From Burkholderia puraquae (GTDB lineage: Bacteria; Pseudomonadota; Gammaproteobacteria; Burkholderiales; Burkholderiaceae): a stretch of 64,000 nucleotides of DNA. The notes under the pieces were generated by a model that was given only the letters and a program-made list of their open reading frames with translations, was not told the origin of the DNA and did not search any database. This document shows positions 53,092-63,247 of the stretch, piece after piece; within the stretch, counting starts at the first letter, position 1; every line of letters begins with the position of its first letter. Both the position numbers and the translations under genes were made by a program. The stretch covers positions 62,001 through 126,000 of the forward strand of contig NZ_NBYX01000008.1 of the NCBI RefSeq assembly GCF_002099195.1, written 5' to 3'.

Positions 53092-54072
53092 ATGGACCTC
53101 ATCGACGCTCCCGCCAAGCCTCGCGAAGCCACCATCCTCGAGCTGCGCGACTTCTCCCGCAAACTGGTTCGCGAGCTCGGCTTCATGCGCGCGACGCTGG
53201 CCGACAGCGACTGGGCGCCTTCGGCCGTTCACGCGATCCTCGAGATCGGGATGGCGCCCGGCATCAACGCCCGCGATCTCGGCAACATCCTGCGGCTGGA
53301 CAAATCGAACACGAGCCGGCAACTTGCGCGGCTCGAGGCGGCCGGTGTCGTGGAACGGCGCGTGTCGAGCGACGATGCGCGCGCGACCGAGTTGTACCTG
53401 ACCGCCGACGGAAAAAAGCTCCAGAAAAGAATCGACACGTTCGCGACGGATCAGGTGTCGAATGCGCTGCGCCGCATGGTGCCTGCCGACCAGCAGGCGC
53501 TGCTGCGCTCGCTCGCGCTGTATGCCGATGCGCTCGCGCAGGACAACGCCGCCAAGGCGCCCGCCGCGGCATTCGATGCGCCATCGATCCGCGAAGGCTA
53601 CCAACCGGGCTGCATCGGCGATATCGCGAGCCTCCACGCGCGCTTTTATGCGGAACACTGGGGCTTCGGCGCCTTTTTCGAAAAGCGGGTGGCGACCGAG
53701 CTGGCCGAGTTCGCCGGTGCGCTGCCGGCCGGCGGCAAGGCGCTCTGGCTGTGCCGGGAAGACGGGCGGACACTCGCGTCGCTCGCGATCGACGGCGACC
53801 CGGCCAGCGGCGTCGCGCACCTGCGATGGTTCATCGTGAACGACGCGTTGCGCGGGTCTGGCATCGGCCGCCGGCTCATGACGGAAGCGATGCAGTTCGT
53901 CGACGCGCAGCGGTTTCGCGAAACCTATCTGTGGACGTTCAAGGGGCTGGATTCGGCGCGCCATCTGTACGAGTCGTTCGGCTTTGCGTTGACGAGCGAA
54001 TCCGCCGGCACGCAATGGGGAACCGAGGTGGTCGAGCAGCGCTTCAGCCGGCCCGGGCCAACCGGCGGCTGA
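53092..54072 (+). CDS. MarR-type regulator fused to a GNAT acetyltransferase
   Basis: 326 residues from ATG 53092; an upstream ATG at 53059 lies inside the promoter. Residues 1-150 are a MarR winged helix (ELGFMRATLADSDWAPSAVHAILEIG, INARDLGNILRLDKSNTSRQLARLEAAGVVERRVSSDDARATELYLTADG, read here as the HTH and wing). Residues 165-326 are a GNAT domain with the acetyl-CoA loop in RGSGIGRRLMTEAMQFVD and LYESFGFALTSES at the end. The protein probably represses its own promoter and acetylates a small molecule, possibly the inducer. Divergent from a small exported protein, with the operator boxes in its own promoter. Confidence 0.88.
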   Translation: MDLIDAPAKPREATILELRDFSRKLVRELGFMRATLADSDWAPSAVHAILEIGMAPGINARDLGNILRLDKSNTSRQLARLEAAGVVERRVSSDDARATELYLTADGKKLQKRIDTFATDQVSNALRRMVPADQQALLRSLALYADALAQDNAAKAPAAAFDAPSIREGYQPGCIGDIASLHARFYAEHWGFGAFFEKRVATELAEFAGALPAGGKALWLCREDGRTLASLAIDGDPASGVAHLRWFIVNDALRGSGIGRRLMTEAMQFVDAQRFRETYLWTFKGLDSARHLYESFGFALTSESAGTQWGTEVVEQRFSRPGPTGG

Positions 54073-54146
54073 GGTTCGACGGGTCGGCTCCGCTGCGAAC
54101 GCCCTTGTGGCCTGCCGGCACGACGTTCCCGCACCGCCAGCCACGC

Positions 54147-54320
54147 ATGTTCGAACGTCTCGCCGCCCTTGCGTTCTGCGCGGCCGTCATCGCACCGGCC
54201 GCCGTTGCCGCGCCAACCGATGCCGCGACCGGCATCGATCCGCTCGACCGGAGGATGACGCGTTGCCTGGACGCCCCCGGGCACGCATCGAGCGCGGCAC
54301 GTGGTCGATGCAGCACTTGA
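54147..54320 (+). pseudogene. Truncated DUF1311/LprI-like secreted protein
   Basis: 57 residues from ATG 54147. Residues 1-21 are a signal peptide (FCAAVIAPAAVAA). The rest, IDPLDRRMTRCLDAPGHASSAARGRC, resembles the start of the LprI-like lysozyme-inhibitor family, where a second Cys region and a Trp/Asp helix of about 60 more residues should follow. Here a stop follows at once; similar-looking residues (DAALDALHAHDARDK) continue in another frame, so a frameshift plus deletion is likely. Family assignment rests on a short match. Confidence 0.4.
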
Positions 54321-54371
54321 TGCGTTGCACGCGCACGATGCCCGGGACAAGCATCGCGGCCGCGACGGCAC

Positions 54372-55772
54372 TCACCCGGCGGCAGACCGCCTCAGACGGA
54401 GAATGCCGAGTATCCGCGCATGTACTTCCGACGAGATCGGATACAGCAGCACCAACACGATCGCCATCGCCGTGAACACGAGCGGCCCCTTCCATAACAT
54501 CGCCCACAAGCCGTCGAGCGTGCGTGCCGGCTGCACACGATTGGCGGCGAATCCGATCGCCTCCAGTATCTGGCCCACGGCGCCGACCGCAAGCGCAAGC
54601 GCCGCCTTCTGTGCGAGCGCCACGACACCGAAGATCACCCCCTCGCCGCGGATGCCGGTGCGCCACTCGCCGTATTCGACGGTATCGGGAATCATCGCCC
54701 ACTGGGCAAGCAGCATCGCGGCATTGCCGAACCCGATCGCAACGAGCACGGCCAGCAACATCCCCAGGCCCGGGAGCCCCGTAACCCCGAGCAAGCCGTA
54801 ACTCATCGCCGTGATGCAGGCGCCGGCCAACGCGACCCAACGCTTCGATGTCCTGCGCATGACCCACGCCCAGAACGGGATCGAGACGAATACCTGCAGC
54901 GCGACGGCACCCAGCGCCCAGCCGATCAGGTCTTCCCGATGCATGCAGTATTTCAGCACGTACGGGAGCGTCTTCGACAGCAGCGTGGACGACGTCATGT
55001 GCAGGATCGCGAAGCCGAACACGATGACGAACGCGCGGTTGCGGACGATCACGAGCAACGCGTCACGTATCGACACGCGATGCTGGTCCGGGACGATCGC
55101 TTCCTTCGTCGACAGGAACGTCATCACGAAGACAAAGACCGCCACCGTCGCGTACAACACGTTCACCCACAGAAACCCCGTTTTCGCATTGCCTCCACCC
55201 AGCACCTGCACGAGCCGCAGTGTCGACAAAGCGACCAGCACGCCAGCCGTGGCCGCGCATACCATCCGATACGCGGCCAGGCTTCCCCGCTCGCGGCTGT
55301 CGACCGTCAGCGTCGCCATCAATGCGTTGTACGGCATCGACAGCACGGTATAGGCCGTCCTGAACAACGCGTGGGTGCTCACGACGAACGCGAGTTGGGC
55401 GACACCCTCGAGGCGGTTCGGCACGAACATCGCTACGAAGCTGACGGCGAGCGGAACGCATCCGAACAGCAGGTAAGGCCGGTAGCGCCCCCAGCGCGTT
55501 CTCGTGTGATTGGCGATATATCCCATCACCGGATCGAACACCGCGTCCCACAGCATTGCACCGCCGAATATCGCGCCGGCGACCCCCGGGGCAATTCCGA
55601 CCACATCCGTGTAGTAATACAGCAGATAGAGCGTCGTACTCTGCCAGTACAGATTGAACGCGAAATCGCCTATGCCAAAGCCGATCTTGCGTACGAACGG
55701 CAACCTGACGCCAGCCTTGTCGCCCGCTCCCGGCGCGCCCTGCGCCGGCATGGAATGTGAAATTTCGGCCAT
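54372..55772 (-). CDS. GPH-family (glycoside-pentoside-hexuronide) sugar:cation symporter
   Basis: 466 residues from ATG 55772, with GGAGA just upstream. Twelve membrane segments with GPH signatures: KIGFGIGDFAFNLYWQSTTLYLLYYYTDVVGI at the start, WDAVFDPVMGYIANHTRTRWGRYRPYLLFG, SMPYNALMATLTVDSRERG and IPDTVEYGEWRTGIRGEGVIFG. Relatives import melibiose, lactose, xylosides or glucuronides with Na+ or H+. It follows the sulfatase gene after 53 bases in the same direction, so its cargo may be a sulfated or glycosidic compound handled by the sulfatase and GH3. Confidence 0.9.
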   Translation of the reverse strand: MAEISHSMPAQGAPGAGDKAGVRLPFVRKIGFGIGDFAFNLYWQSTTLYLLYYYTDVVGIAPGVAGAIFGGAMLWDAVFDPVMGYIANHTRTRWGRYRPYLLFGCVPLAVSFVAMFVPNRLEGVAQLAFVVSTHALFRTAYTVLSMPYNALMATLTVDSRERGSLAAYRMVCAATAGVLVALSTLRLVQVLGGGNAKTGFLWVNVLYATVAVFVFVMTFLSTKEAIVPDQHRVSIRDALLVIVRNRAFVIVFGFAILHMTSSTLLSKTLPYVLKYCMHREDLIGWALGAVALQVFVSIPFWAWVMRRTSKRWVALAGACITAMSYGLLGVTGLPGLGMLLAVLVAIGFGNAAMLLAQWAMIPDTVEYGEWRTGIRGEGVIFGVVALAQKAALALAVGAVGQILEAIGFAANRVQPARTLDGLWAMLWKGPLVFTAMAIVLVLLYPISSEVHARILGILRLRRSAAG

Positions 55773-55825
55773 CGTCTCTCCACGGTTCAGCCTCGTCCTG
55801 CCCGCTCCAAACTCAATCCCGGACT

Positions 55826-57343
55826 TCATCCGGTGAAGTTTCGAATCGGAATCGGCGGTCGATTCGGTGCCTCCTCGTTCTGCAACTCGGCTTCATGCTT
55901 GCGGAGCAGCGCCGCCGCCTTGTCCGCGCGTCCCGTTGCCGACAATCGCTCGAGATAGGCCCGTAACTTGCCGCGCACGTGATACGGGCCGCCCTCGTCG
56001 ACGACGTTGACGAGCGGATCGCGCCCGCGTGCCGCCCCAGGGAGCATCTGCGCTTCCCACTCCTTCAGCAGTGCGGTACCCCGGGCAACGACGTCCGCAC
56101 GATCGCCGGCCAGGTTGCGCAACTCATGCGGGTCGCGGTCGAGATCGAACAGCATGACATCGTCGAAGAGGTGATATCCGTCGTGCAACGTGACGATCAT
56201 CAGCCAGTGCTCGAAACGCACGCCGCGCTGGCATGTCCATGCGCCCTGCGACACGACGAGGTGATCGCGACCTTCGTCCACGCCCTCCCGCAGGCTCTTC
56301 GCGAACGAAACGCCGTCCCAGGAATCGGGAACAGGCTGCCCGAGCAATTCCAGAATGGTTGCGGTGACATCGATCTGATAGTGGAATGCGCGGTATTCGC
56401 GCGCCGGTTCCAGGCCCGGCCACTTGAGCAACAGCGGAACGTTCGTCGTGAACTGGTCGGCCGTCTGGTGATCCCCGTAGATTCCCAGCTCGCCGAGCGT
56501 CTCGCCATGGTCGGACGACAGCATCACGGCCGTGTCGCCCATCACGCCGAGCGCCGTCAGCTGTCCGAGCAGTTTCCCGACATATTCGTCGGCCATGCGT
56601 ACACCCGCGTCGTAGCCGTCGAACATCGCTCGCACGGCCGCCATGTCCGGAATGTGCTGCGGCTGGCGCGGATATCGCCGCAAGGCCGCTTCGTTCGGCG
56701 CAAATCCCGTGCATTCCTGCGCACTGTGCGGGCCGCACCCCTGCCAGTGGTTTGCACGCACGTCTTCGGTCAGCCACGCCGGCAATGGATCGTCCGCAAA
56801 CGGCTCGCCATCACTCGCAGGCGCGCGGTACGGCGTGTGCGGGTCCCACATATGAACGTGCAGGAACCAGTTGTCTTCGCTGCCGTGCCGGGCCAGCCAG
56901 TCCGACGCGATCGCGAACACTTCATCCGCTGTCTCGCGCCCGAACTTGCCGACGTTGTAGGCCTCGTCGAAACCGGCGTACCAGTGGAACGCCGAATGCC
57001 GATGCGCGAAGGAGCTCACGCTCACGGTCTTCAAACCCGCCTGCTGCAGGCGAAACGGGAAGCTGTCGAAGTGCAGTTGCGACCAGAACTTGCGATCGGG
57101 GCCGCCGATCACCGGGTCGGCATCGACGCCACCGTGGTTGACCACGCCATTGTGAACGCCGAAACGACCGGTCAGCAGCGCCGTGCGACTCGGCAGGCAT
57201 GGCGTATCGGACGCATGCACGTTCCGGAATTTCACGCAATCGGCAGCCAGCCTGTCGATGTTCGGGCTGGTCCGGCGATGGTACCCGTAGCAGCCGAGGT
57301 GGTCGGGGCGCAGTGTATCGATGTCGAAGTAAATCAGTCTCAT
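55826..57343 (-). CDS. Type I sulfatase (formylglycine-dependent), cytoplasmic
   Basis: 505 residues from ATG 57343. The sulfatase core CLPSR holds Cys49, which is oxidised to formylglycine for catalysis; metal ligands are in YFDIDTLRPDHLGCYG and in SSDHGETLGELG. No signal peptide is seen, so it acts in the cytoplasm on an imported sulfate ester, consistent with the adjacent GPH transporter. A formylglycine-generating enzyme is needed but not encoded nearby. The C-terminal region (RDPHELRNLAGDRADVV) is the usual sulfatase tail. The GH3 gene lies upstream on the same strand beyond a broken porin. Confidence 0.88.
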   Translation of the reverse strand: MRLIYFDIDTLRPDHLGCYGYHRRTSPNIDRLAADCVKFRNVHASDTPCLPSRTALLTGRFGVHNGVVNHGGVDADPVIGGPDRKFWSQLHFDSFPFRLQQAGLKTVSVSSFAHRHSAFHWYAGFDEAYNVGKFGRETADEVFAIASDWLARHGSEDNWFLHVHMWDPHTPYRAPASDGEPFADDPLPAWLTEDVRANHWQGCGPHSAQECTGFAPNEAALRRYPRQPQHIPDMAAVRAMFDGYDAGVRMADEYVGKLLGQLTALGVMGDTAVMLSSDHGETLGELGIYGDHQTADQFTTNVPLLLKWPGLEPAREYRAFHYQIDVTATILELLGQPVPDSWDGVSFAKSLREGVDEGRDHLVVSQGAWTCQRGVRFEHWLMIVTLHDGYHLFDDVMLFDLDRDPHELRNLAGDRADVVARGTALLKEWEAQMLPGAARGRDPLVNVVDEGGPYHVRGKLRAYLERLSATGRADKAAALLRKHEAELQNEEAPNRPPIPIRNFTG

Positions 57344-57427
57344 TGTCTGTCGTTTCTCGTCATGTCGCCGGCCTTCGCCGACAAGATGCCCCCGTGGGTT
57401 GCCGTTTGCACGCCGCGGCGCTGTACG

Positions 57428-57862
57428 TCAACCCGTCCTGAGGCTACCAATTCTGTGTACTGATGCGTAGTTGATTGCGGACAGCCACCACACCCCGACG
57501 TCCGCGGCCGCAGTGAGTTGCCGGCCCAGCGTGACGCGCCACGCGTCGGTGCCCAGGCCGACATAAGCCGCCTTCGAAAAGAGGGGGCCCGACGTGCTCG
57601 CCAGGCCGCCCGTGCCCGTGACGAATCCGCTTTGAAGGGTAAAGATCGCCTTCAGCCCCTGCCCCAGATCGTCGGTTCCCTTCAGGCCGAAGCTATTGCC
57701 GGAGATGAGGTTGCTATCGAACCCGATCTGATGCCCGCCTTTCACGCCATCGACCCAGCGAACGCCTCCGCCGACAGTCCCGAACAGCATCACGCTCGAC
57801 TGCGCGTTCGCGCCGCCAACCATCATTACCGCCGCCGTCGCCAGAATTATCTTTCCCTTCAT
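57428..57862 (-). pseudogene. Truncated Gram-negative porin
   Basis: 144 residues from ATG 57862. Signal peptide at about 1-20 (ATAAVMMVGGANAQ), then the start of a Burkholderia/Neisseria-type trimeric porin: SSVMLFGTVGGGVRWV, SGNSFGLKGTDDLGQGLKAIFTLQSGF and KAAYVGLGTDAWRVTLGRQ. Family members are about 350-390 residues; here the barrel stops after roughly five strands with unrelated RIGSLRTG and a stop. The missing part is absent from the 85 bases before the sulfatase, so it was lost by deletion. It cannot form a pore. A former sugar-specific outer-membrane channel of this cluster is the likely origin. Confidence 0.75.
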
Positions 57863-58017
57863 TCGTCTCCTCCTGTTTTGCACTGCTTATTACATCGTGA
57901 AGAACGGCCCTCTCAATGATTCTTCAATGGCGATCCACTCGTTCGATCGTCGGTCGATTGGCGCCCGGCGGATCGGATGCGCCCGCATTGCGCGCCCATC
58001 GTTCCTTCAGCTCGGCC

Positions 58018-60198
58018 TCAGGTACCGAATCGGCGCTCTTCCAGCTTCACCAGCGCCTCCGCGACGTGATCCGTCGCGGAACGCCCCAGAACGATCCGGT
58101 ACACGCCTTCCCGTATATGCCACTGCCCCGACGCTTCATCGAAGCGCGCGAGCAAACGGGGATCAGCGGTCAGGCTAACTTCCGTGGAAGCCCCTGCTTG
58201 CAGCGATACGCGCTCGAAGCCGAGCAGACGCAAACGCGGCTCCCCGTCGACCTCGGTCAGATACACCTGGGGCACATCGTCGCCATCCCGCGCGCCGGTA
58301 TTGGTAACGGTAAAGCCGACCGTCACGGTTTCGCCGCCACATGCCGAGAAGTTGCCGTACGTGAATTGCGTGTAGCCCAGCCCATGACCGAACGAAAACA
58401 TCGGCTGCTCGCCGCACTGCGCGAACCAGCGATAGCCGATCTCCGCACCTTCGTGGTAATGCACCCGGATGGGCGTGCCCAATTCGACGTCCGCTCCGGG
58501 CAAGCGTGGATGCGGCGTCTGCTCGATGCTGACCGGAAAGGTGACGGGCAGGCGTCCGGACGGATTGACCTCGCCTGTCAGGATTTCGGCGATCGCCTGG
58601 GCGCCGGCCTGCCCGGGGAACCACGCCTGGACCACCGCGCGCACCTTGTCTCGCCATCGCATTTCGATCGGATTGCCCGTCTGCAACACCACGACGACAC
58701 GCGAATTCACGCGCGCGACGGCTTCGATCAGTTCGTCCTGTCCGAACGGAAGTCCCATGTCTGGACAATCGAATCGCTCCCCCTCGTGCCGGATCGCATT
58801 CACGATCACGACATCCGCCTTGGCGGCCAACGCCACCGCATCGGCAATATGCGCGCCGCTGTCGAATTCGACGATCGCTTGCGGCATCCGCGCGCGCAGT
58901 TCCGCAAGCGGCGACGGCCCGTAAAAGCACATCGACGTGGGCCCCAGCAACGGATGGCTCCTGAGCGGCACCTCGGCGGCATACCCGCCGCGCGGCCGAA
59001 CCTGGCTCGAACCCGATCCCGACAATACCCCGGCCTGCGCAAACCCTCCGATCATTGCGATCCGTCCGAGATTGCGCGCAAGCGGCAACGTCTCGTCATC
59101 GTTCTTCAACAGCACGATCCCCTTGCGGGCGATCTCCAGCGCGACGCCATGATGGGCCGTCCAATCGACGGCTTCGGCCGCACGCGGCCGATCGATGCCG
59201 ATCGCATAGTACGAACGCAGCATGCGCCGCACCATCTCGCCGATACGTGCCTTCGAAATCCTGCCTTCGTCGTAAGCGCGACGCAGCGGTTCGTTGAACC
59301 ACTCGCACGCGTCGAGCTGCGCGCCGGACTGCTGATCCAGGCCTTTCAACGCAAAATCCCAGTGCCCGACCGCGCGCCAGTCCGACATGATCCACCCCTT
59401 GAAGTGCATCGCGCCTTTCACGATGTCCTGCAAGATGCGCCTGTTGCCGCACGCGTATTCGCCGTTCACCAGGTTGTACGCGCCCATCACCGCACCGGGC
59501 GCACCCTCCTCGATCGCGATCTGGAACGCAAGCAGGTCGCTTTCGCGATGCGCGGCGGGATCGATGATGGCGTCGAGAAAAAACTTGTTCGTCTCGCTCG
59601 CGTTGAGCGAGACGTGCTTCACCAGCGCGATCACCCCTTGCGCCTGGGTTCCCGACACGAGCGCGGCGCCCAGTTTTCCCGACACGAGCGGATCTTCCGA
59701 CACGTACTCGAAATTTCGCCCGTTGCGCACTTCGCGCACCAGATTGATCCCGCCACCCAGTGCGACGTTGAAACCGAACGCACGCACCTCCCTGCCGATC
59801 GCCGCTCCTTGCGCTCGGGCCAGTTCCGGATCGAACGTTGCTCCGAGCGCGAGCGTGGCCGGGAACGCCGTCGCGCCCGCATGCGGATCGTCCGTCGCCC
59901 GCACGCCCAGGCTCGTGTCGGCAAGCATCAGCGGCGGTACGCCCAACCGCGCCACGCCGCGCACGTATCCCGCGATCGCGGGCACGTCCGCCGGTACGCG
60001 CGGCTCTCGCGCGTGCGTGCCGAAGATGCGCACCATCAGGCTGTACAGCATCGAGAACCGTTCGTCGTCCGTCATGCGGGCTTCGGTCTCCGTCGCCCGC
60101 GCGTCGGGATCCTGAACCTGCACGCCGGAACTCGGCGACGGCGCTGGCGTGGCGGAACCCATCTCTTTGGCATCGATGCCGCCGTGGGCGAATTTCAT
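58018..60198 (-). CDS. Glycoside hydrolase family 3 beta-glucosidase-like
   Basis: 726 residues from ATG 60198, with GGGAG about ten bases upstream. GH3 order: TIM barrel (GVPPLMLADTSLGVRA, ALVKHVSLNASETNK), nucleophile Asp about 272 in GWIMSDWRAV, second alpha/beta domain with VVVVLQTGNPIEM, and a C-terminal fibronectin-III-like domain (GFERVSLQAGASTEVSL). The usual KHF is KHV here. No signal peptide is seen, so it acts on an imported glycoside. It is divergent from a TetR gene 229 bases away, with a palindrome near its start, and upstream of the broken porin, sulfatase and GPH transporter. Confidence 0.88.
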   Translation of the reverse strand: MKFAHGGIDAKEMGSATPAPSPSSGVQVQDPDARATETEARMTDDERFSMLYSLMVRIFGTHAREPRVPADVPAIAGYVRGVARLGVPPLMLADTSLGVRATDDPHAGATAFPATLALGATFDPELARAQGAAIGREVRAFGFNVALGGGINLVREVRNGRNFEYVSEDPLVSGKLGAALVSGTQAQGVIALVKHVSLNASETNKFFLDAIIDPAAHRESDLLAFQIAIEEGAPGAVMGAYNLVNGEYACGNRRILQDIVKGAMHFKGWIMSDWRAVGHWDFALKGLDQQSGAQLDACEWFNEPLRRAYDEGRISKARIGEMVRRMLRSYYAIGIDRPRAAEAVDWTAHHGVALEIARKGIVLLKNDDETLPLARNLGRIAMIGGFAQAGVLSGSGSSQVRPRGGYAAEVPLRSHPLLGPTSMCFYGPSPLAELRARMPQAIVEFDSGAHIADAVALAAKADVVIVNAIRHEGERFDCPDMGLPFGQDELIEAVARVNSRVVVVLQTGNPIEMRWRDKVRAVVQAWFPGQAGAQAIAEILTGEVNPSGRLPVTFPVSIEQTPHPRLPGADVELGTPIRVHYHEGAEIGYRWFAQCGEQPMFSFGHGLGYTQFTYGNFSACGGETVTVGFTVTNTGARDGDDVPQVYLTEVDGEPRLRLLGFERVSLQAGASTEVSLTADPRLLARFDEASGQWHIREGVYRIVLGRSATDHVAEALVKLEERRFGT

Positions 60199-60224
60199 CT
60201 TGAGAACGCTCCCTCTCTTATAAC

Positions 60225-60238
60225 TATCCACTCGGATA
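60225..60238. promoter_or_regulatory. TetR operator candidate upstream of GH3
   Basis: TATCC (60225-60229) and GGATA (60234-60238) form a perfect inverted repeat with a four-base centre, 27 bases before the GH3 start in an AT-rich patch. A looser TTCCG...CGGAA pair lies at about 60399-60424, just before the tetR start. Both would suit the divergent TetR protein. Confidence 0.5.
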
Positions 60239-60427
60239 ATTTAATTGCGCTTCGGCAGGGCAGTCAAGCAGGATGCGGCCGATCGATGTCGGGACTTTCC
60301 CCGATGGCAAGCGATTCGATGCCGTTCACGGTGCGGTTGCGCCGGCCAGCGGTCGACGCTATGCCAGACGTTGCGGCGCTATCCGGGCGAAGGCACAATT
60401 CCGATAATCCATTTTCCGGAAGCAGCA

Positions 60428-61048
60428 ATGACGATCGTCAGACAAGCCCAGCAGGAGCGAAGCGAACAGACTCGCGCGGAAATCCTGGGCATCGCGCTTC
60501 ATCAGTTTTCCACGTCCGGCTTCGACGCGGTAAGCGTCCGGGACATCGCCGATCAGGCGGGCGTCAACCACGCGATGATTCGCTACTACTTCGGGAACAA
60601 GGAAAACCTGTGGCGTGAAAGCGTGGCCTACCTGTTCGAACGCTTCATGGAAAAGGCTGCGCCACCGAAGCCGGACGCCGGAAAGCTCTCGCTCGAGGCG
60701 GTCAAGGCGTACATTCGGAACTACGTTCGGTATTGCGCGGAGTATCCCGAGCACGCGCGTCTGATGATGCAGGAAGCCAACCGCGATTCAGAGCGGCTGA
60801 AGTGGATGGCCCAGAAGTTCATTCGCCCGCGTCACGATCTCACGATTCCGCTGATCAAGCGCGTTTGCGCGCAGACGAAGGGATTGGAAAAGATCGACCC
60901 TGTCCTGCTGTTGTACATGGTCACGGCGATCGCACAGATTCCGTACCTGCTGACCGCGGAGATGAAATACGTGCACGGCATCGACGCACTGCGGGAAAAG
61001 GCCATCGACGCCCATTGCGACGCGGTCCTGACGTTCATCTTCCGCTGA
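60428..61048 (+). CDS. TetR family transcriptional regulator
   Basis: 206 residues from ATG 60428; the open frame extends upstream to 60245 but that part lies in the divergent promoter region. The helix-turn-helix is complete: FSTSGFDAVSVRDIADQAGVNHAMIRYYFGNKENLWRESV at about residues 27-66. The C-terminal helical domain contains VRYCAEYPEHARLMMQEAN. It is divergent from the GH3 gene and likely represses the glycoside cluster until its ligand appears. Confidence 0.88.
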   Translation: MTIVRQAQQERSEQTRAEILGIALHQFSTSGFDAVSVRDIADQAGVNHAMIRYYFGNKENLWRESVAYLFERFMEKAAPPKPDAGKLSLEAVKAYIRNYVRYCAEYPEHARLMMQEANRDSERLKWMAQKFIRPRHDLTIPLIKRVCAQTKGLEKIDPVLLLYMVTAIAQIPYLLTAEMKYVHGIDALREKAIDAHCDAVLTFIFR

Positions 61049-61290
61049 GCGCCGACGCCGCGACCCGCTCCGGAACGCTCGGCCGAGCGGCGCGCACGGT
61101 TACTTTCAGGGTCATTCAGAGTCAGTCGACTCGCGGGCCGGAAGCCTTGATCCATGAGGATTCCGGAGTGACGGAATTATCTTGCTGTACGTCCTGTCGG
61201 GAATGGAGGAATCGGCGGGCCAGCGCGCGGATGCGGAGATCGTCGAGGACGATCACCGATCCTACGGCTACCCGGCAGGTCGGACTCACG
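61049..61290. other. Convergent intergenic region with a GC palindrome
   Basis: 242 bases between tetR and the nitrile-hydratase activator. CGCTCGG/CCGAGCG at 61076-61089 is a perfect 14-base palindrome without a T-run. No gene is supported. Confidence 0.4.
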
Positions 61291-62549
<1,259 letters not shown>

Positions 62550-62553
<4 letters not shown>

Positions 62554-63203
62554 GCGCTTTGCCCGGACGCGCGATCCAGGTAGCCTTCGAACAGGTCGAC
62601 CACGACGTAGCCGTCGTCGGCGGCGTCGCCCCACAGATCCTTCACGCGGAACTCGACGTGGTAGGTCGGCTGATGCGCGGCGCCGGTGTCGCCGTGGCCG
62701 ATCGCGTCCGGGAATGGCCACGATTCGGTCGTCCGGTGCAGCACGACACCTTCCTTGCCGCGAACGTAGCCCGGCGCGCGGATGTGTCCGCTGACGTATT
62801 CGTCGCGAACGACGACGCAATCGCCGACCTCGAACCGCATTGATTCGGGCGGTGCCGCCCGGCCCCCGGATTTCGGCGGGTTCGCGAGCCTGAAATGCGA
62901 ACCGAGCGCGCGGTCGAGTTCATCCTGCGTGAGCACGCCGGTTTCGACGAGCAATGTCGCCGTCGCGATCACGTAGCGCTCGTAGTAGCGCGTGCCGACG
63001 TGCTGGCGCACGTCGATGCGTTCGACCGCGTGACGTACCTCGTCGACGCTGAATTTTTTCAGTTGGTCCACGCCGACGAACATCAGGCTGTACGCGAGAT
63101 GTTCCCAGTCTTCCTTGAAGACCGGCTTGTAGCCGAGACTGTTGATCGTATGCGGCACCGGGCCGAAACCCTGGAATCCGCCGAGGTCGTGAAAGCCGTC
63201 CAT
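62550..63203 (-). CDS. nthB: Nitrile hydratase subunit beta
   Basis: 217 residues from ATG 63203. Family start [16 protein letters not shown], then the helical middle and the SH3-like C-terminal part: [35 protein letters not shown] and [28 protein letters not shown]. It pairs with the alpha subunit to hydrate nitriles to amides in the cytoplasm. It lies 44 bases after the alpha gene and is coupled to the activator. Confidence 0.95.
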
Positions 63204-63247
63204 ATGTGATCTCCGGGATGAAAGTCGAGAGCGAAACGTGGTGGGAG

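Noticed and set aside
61076-61089. 14-base palindrome after the tetR gene
   Set aside because: No T-tract and no regulated gene next to it; GC palindromes of this size are common here.
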